A stretch of DNA of 7,256 nucleotides from positions 1-7,256 of the forward strand of contig JAKCAB010000325.1 of NCBI GenBank assembly GCA_021839785.1, read 5' to 3'. The first letter of the stretch is position 1, and every line of letters begins with the position of its first letter. The notes under the pieces are model-generated. The model saw only the letters and a list, made by a program, of their open reading frames with translations, made no database searches and was not told the origin of the DNA. The translations under genes were made by a program, and so were the position numbers. The stretch comes from a bacterium (GTDB lineage Bacteria; Verrucomicrobiota; Verrucomicrobiae; Limisphaerales; J093). Positions 5,499 to 7,256 of the stretch are shown here, in pieces.

Positions 5499-7256
5499 AT
5501 GCAGGAACTCACCTTCAAAGAGCGCTTGAGCGAACGGTTGGCGGAATTTCCGCTGCTGCGGACCATCTTGCTCAATCTGTGGTTCGCGACGGTGCTGTTC
5601 CTGGCGTCGATGGCCGGCGTGGCCGCGATGACGTGCCTGCCGAAGTTCATCGTGACCTCGCCGCCCGGGTTTCAGCCGGTGGTGAAGGTCAGCGTGCTCG
5701 ACCTCCTCCAAGCCTACGCGCTGCGCCGCTCGGCCAACCGGCTCGAGGCCCGCGGCGACCACCAGGGCGCGGCGCTGGCCTGGCAGTCCGCCATCGCCAA
5801 CAACCTGGCCGACCCCGACCTGTACCGCGGCGCCTTGCAGCAACTCGCCCAAGCGCCGGAATTGCCGATGCCGGTCGCAGTGCGCACGCTCGGCGCCGCC
5901 TTCTGGCTGCTCCGCCTGGGCGGAACGAATCAGGCGGACGTGGGCGCGATGGCCGCCGCCTTCGACAAGTACGGGCTGGCGGACGAAGTCTATACCTTGT
6001 TGCGGCCGATTGCGGACCGGCTCAGCCCCGCGTTGGAGGCGGCTTATCTCAAGTCGTTGTTCGCCGTGGGCCGCTACGACGAGTTCGCGGCCCGCTGGGA
6101 GAAGACCAAGGAACTGTTGCCCGCCGACCCCGCGCTGTCGCTTTGCCGGGCTGCCTGGCTGGCCGGCTGGGGGCCCGTGGCGAGCCTGAGCGCCGCGCGC
6201 CGCCAGTTGCAGGCCGCCGGGGACGATGTGAAGCTGGCGCCGCTGGCCTGCCGCCTCGAGATGGCGGTCGCCTGCAAGCGCCTGGAGGTCGAGGACTATC
6301 GCCAGGCTTTGGAGCGACTCCACGAGAGTTCGCTCGACCGCGTGCAAGACCACACGGTTTACTGGCGGCTCCTGGCCTCGCTGGGGCGCAAGGAGGAGGC
6401 CCGGCAACTGGCCGTCGCCTTCAGCCGTCCGCTCAGCTCGCCGCTCGAGGTGCTCCAGATCGCGGACGCGTTTTCCGCGCTGGATCTGGACGCGCAGAGC
6501 CTCGAATTCCTGAGCCGGCACGCCGCGGAGTTCGGCGGCGACAATTCGACCTGGAGCGTCGCCGTCTGGGCGGCCTACGCGGACCGCTTGATCGCTGCCC
6601 GCGACTGGGAGGACTTGCCGAACGTCGCGACGCGGATGCGGGCGATTCCGGGCGCGCACGAGGCGCTGGATGGTTTCGGTTATTACCTCGAAGGCCGGGC
6701 CGCTTACGGTCGCGGAGCGATGGCCGCCGCGGAGAACGCCTTCACCGAAGCGGTCAAGGCCGGTTTCCCGGTGGGTCCGGTGGGGCTCCCGGCCGCGGAG
6801 GAACTGCTCAAGATGGGCTATCCCAAGCTGGCGCTGGAGGCGTTGGCGCCGTTGGAGTCCCGGTTTGGCAACGAGGTGCGTTATTGGCGGGAGACGTTCG
6901 AGGCGGCTTACGCTTTGCGGCAGGACGACACCCTTTTGCTCAAGGCCGCGACCCGCGCGCACCAACTCGACCCCGCCAGCACCGAGTGGAAGTTCAACTA
7001 CACCGCCGCCTTGCTCATCAGTCGGCGGCGACCCGAGGAGGCGTTGCGCCTGACCATGGAACTGGCGGCGCGCGATCCCGGCTCAGTCGGCGCGGCGTTG
7101 AACCACGCCATCGCGCTCGGGATGAACGGCCGCCCCGACGATGCCGCGAAGATTCTCGAGGCCTGCACGCCCGCCCTCGGCAACGACCCGCAGCGCACCG
7201 CCTACCATCTGGGCTGGCTGGCGGTGCATCGGCAGCGGGCGGCGTGGGAGCAGGTG
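5499..7256 (+). CDS. Membrane-anchored TPR-like repeat protein, 3'-truncated
   Basis: The frame is open without a stop from ATG 5499 to the last base of the window, giving 586 codons of a longer protein. A short charged N-terminus (FKERLSERLAEF at 6-17) precedes a single membrane segment at about 23-45. The N-terminus is probably cytoplasmic, because the flank before the helix is more charged, so the bulk would be extracytoplasmic. The rest is alanine- and leucine-rich helical-hairpin sequence. TPR-like units can be read at about 74-107 (with GDHQGAALAWQSAIANN), 181-210 (GRYDEFAARW), 393-424 (GAMAAAENAFTEAVKAG), 496-527 (RRPEEALRLTMELAARDP) and 530-563 (GRPDDAAKILEA). Such scaffolds usually bind partner proteins; no catalytic motif is visible. 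TTG 5463 is an in-frame alternative start but would only add a short non-conserved extension. It is divergent from the YfhO-type gene. The precise role is unknown. The coding call is strong; the TPR label is moderate because the repeats are degenerate. Confidence 0.88.
   Translation, partial: MQELTFKERLSERLAEFPLLRTILLNLWFATVLFLASMAGVAAMTCLPKFIVTSPPGFQPVVKVSVLDLLQAYALRRSANRLEARGDHQGAALAWQSAIANNLADPDLYRGALQQLAQAPELPMPVAVRTLGAAFWLLRLGGTNQADVGAMAAAFDKYGLADEVYTLLRPIADRLSPALEAAYLKSLFAVGRYDEFAARWEKTKELLPADPALSLCRAAWLAGWGPVASLSAARRQLQAAGDDVKLAPLACRLEMAVACKRLEVEDYRQALERLHESSLDRVQDHTVYWRLLASLGRKEEARQLAVAFSRPLSSPLEVLQIADAFSALDLDAQSLEFLSRHAAEFGGDNSTWSVAVWAAYADRLIAARDWEDLPNVATRMRAIPGAHEALDGFGYYLEGRAAYGRGAMAAAENAFTEAVKAGFPVGPVGLPAAEELLKMGYPKLALEALAPLESRFGNEVRYWRETFEAAYALRQDDTLLLKAATRAHQLDPASTEWKFNYTAALLISRRRPEEALRLTMELAARDPGSVGAALNHAIALGMNGRPDDAAKILEACTPALGNDPQRTAYHLGWLAVHRQRAAWEQV

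Noticed and set aside
5278..5529. An 83-codon plus-strand frame in the divergent spacer
   Set aside because: It overlaps the start of the TPR gene in another frame, has no ribosome binding site, and has a proline-, glycine- and serine-rich composition with no recognisable domain.
5370..6965. A 531-codon open frame on the minus strand opposite the TPR gene
   Set aside because: The plus-strand frame has a membrane anchor and repeat structure and stays open for 586 codons. The antisense translation is low-complexity and unlike any family I recognise.

Overview
The window is GC-rich and densely coding. It holds five protein genes and no recognisable RNA genes, mobile elements or CRISPR arrays. 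The protein families present are a soluble sugar-type Gfo/Idh/MocA oxidoreductase, a secreted concanavalin A-like domain protein, a stand-alone HD phosphohydrolase, a YfhO-type polytopic membrane protein and a membrane-anchored TPR-like protein. Together with the lack of clear Shine-Dalgarno sites, they suggest a chromosomal contig from the Planctomycetota-Verrucomicrobiota-Chlamydiota group, most likely Verrucomicrobiota. That assignment rests on general family resemblance, not on a marker gene.

Layout. (1) Bases 2-1000 (+) hold the 3' part of a Gfo/Idh/MocA oxidoreductase gene whose NAD-binding N-terminus lies off the left edge. (2) After a 61-base spacer with a perfect 9-bp hairpin, 1062-1793 (+) encodes an exported concanavalin A-like/DUF1080-like protein. 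(3) A 174-base spacer rich in inverted repeats leads to 1968-2831 (+), an HD-domain protein whose visible metal-site residues match the cyclic-nucleotide phosphodiesterase pattern. (4) Converging on it, 2895-5228 (-) encodes a 777-residue YfhO-family (GT-C-like) membrane protein. (5) After a 270-base divergent spacer, 5499-7256 (+) encodes an N-terminally anchored TPR-like protein, open at the right edge, with at least 586 codons.

How the genes may work together. The first two plausibly form a carbohydrate module, because Gfo/Idh/MocA dehydrogenases and DUF1080-type proteins are known partners in 3-keto-glycoside chemistry. The YfhO-type protein and the TPR protein are divergent neighbours and both sit in the envelope, so a shared role in envelope glycan assembly is possible but unproven. 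The HD protein looks like an independent single-gene unit. I see no strong evidence of an undescribed multi-gene system. The points most worth a second look are the PDE-like active site of the HD protein, the promoter-like hexamers placed just upstream of start codons that lack Shine-Dalgarno sites, and the paired inverted repeats at 1844-1945.
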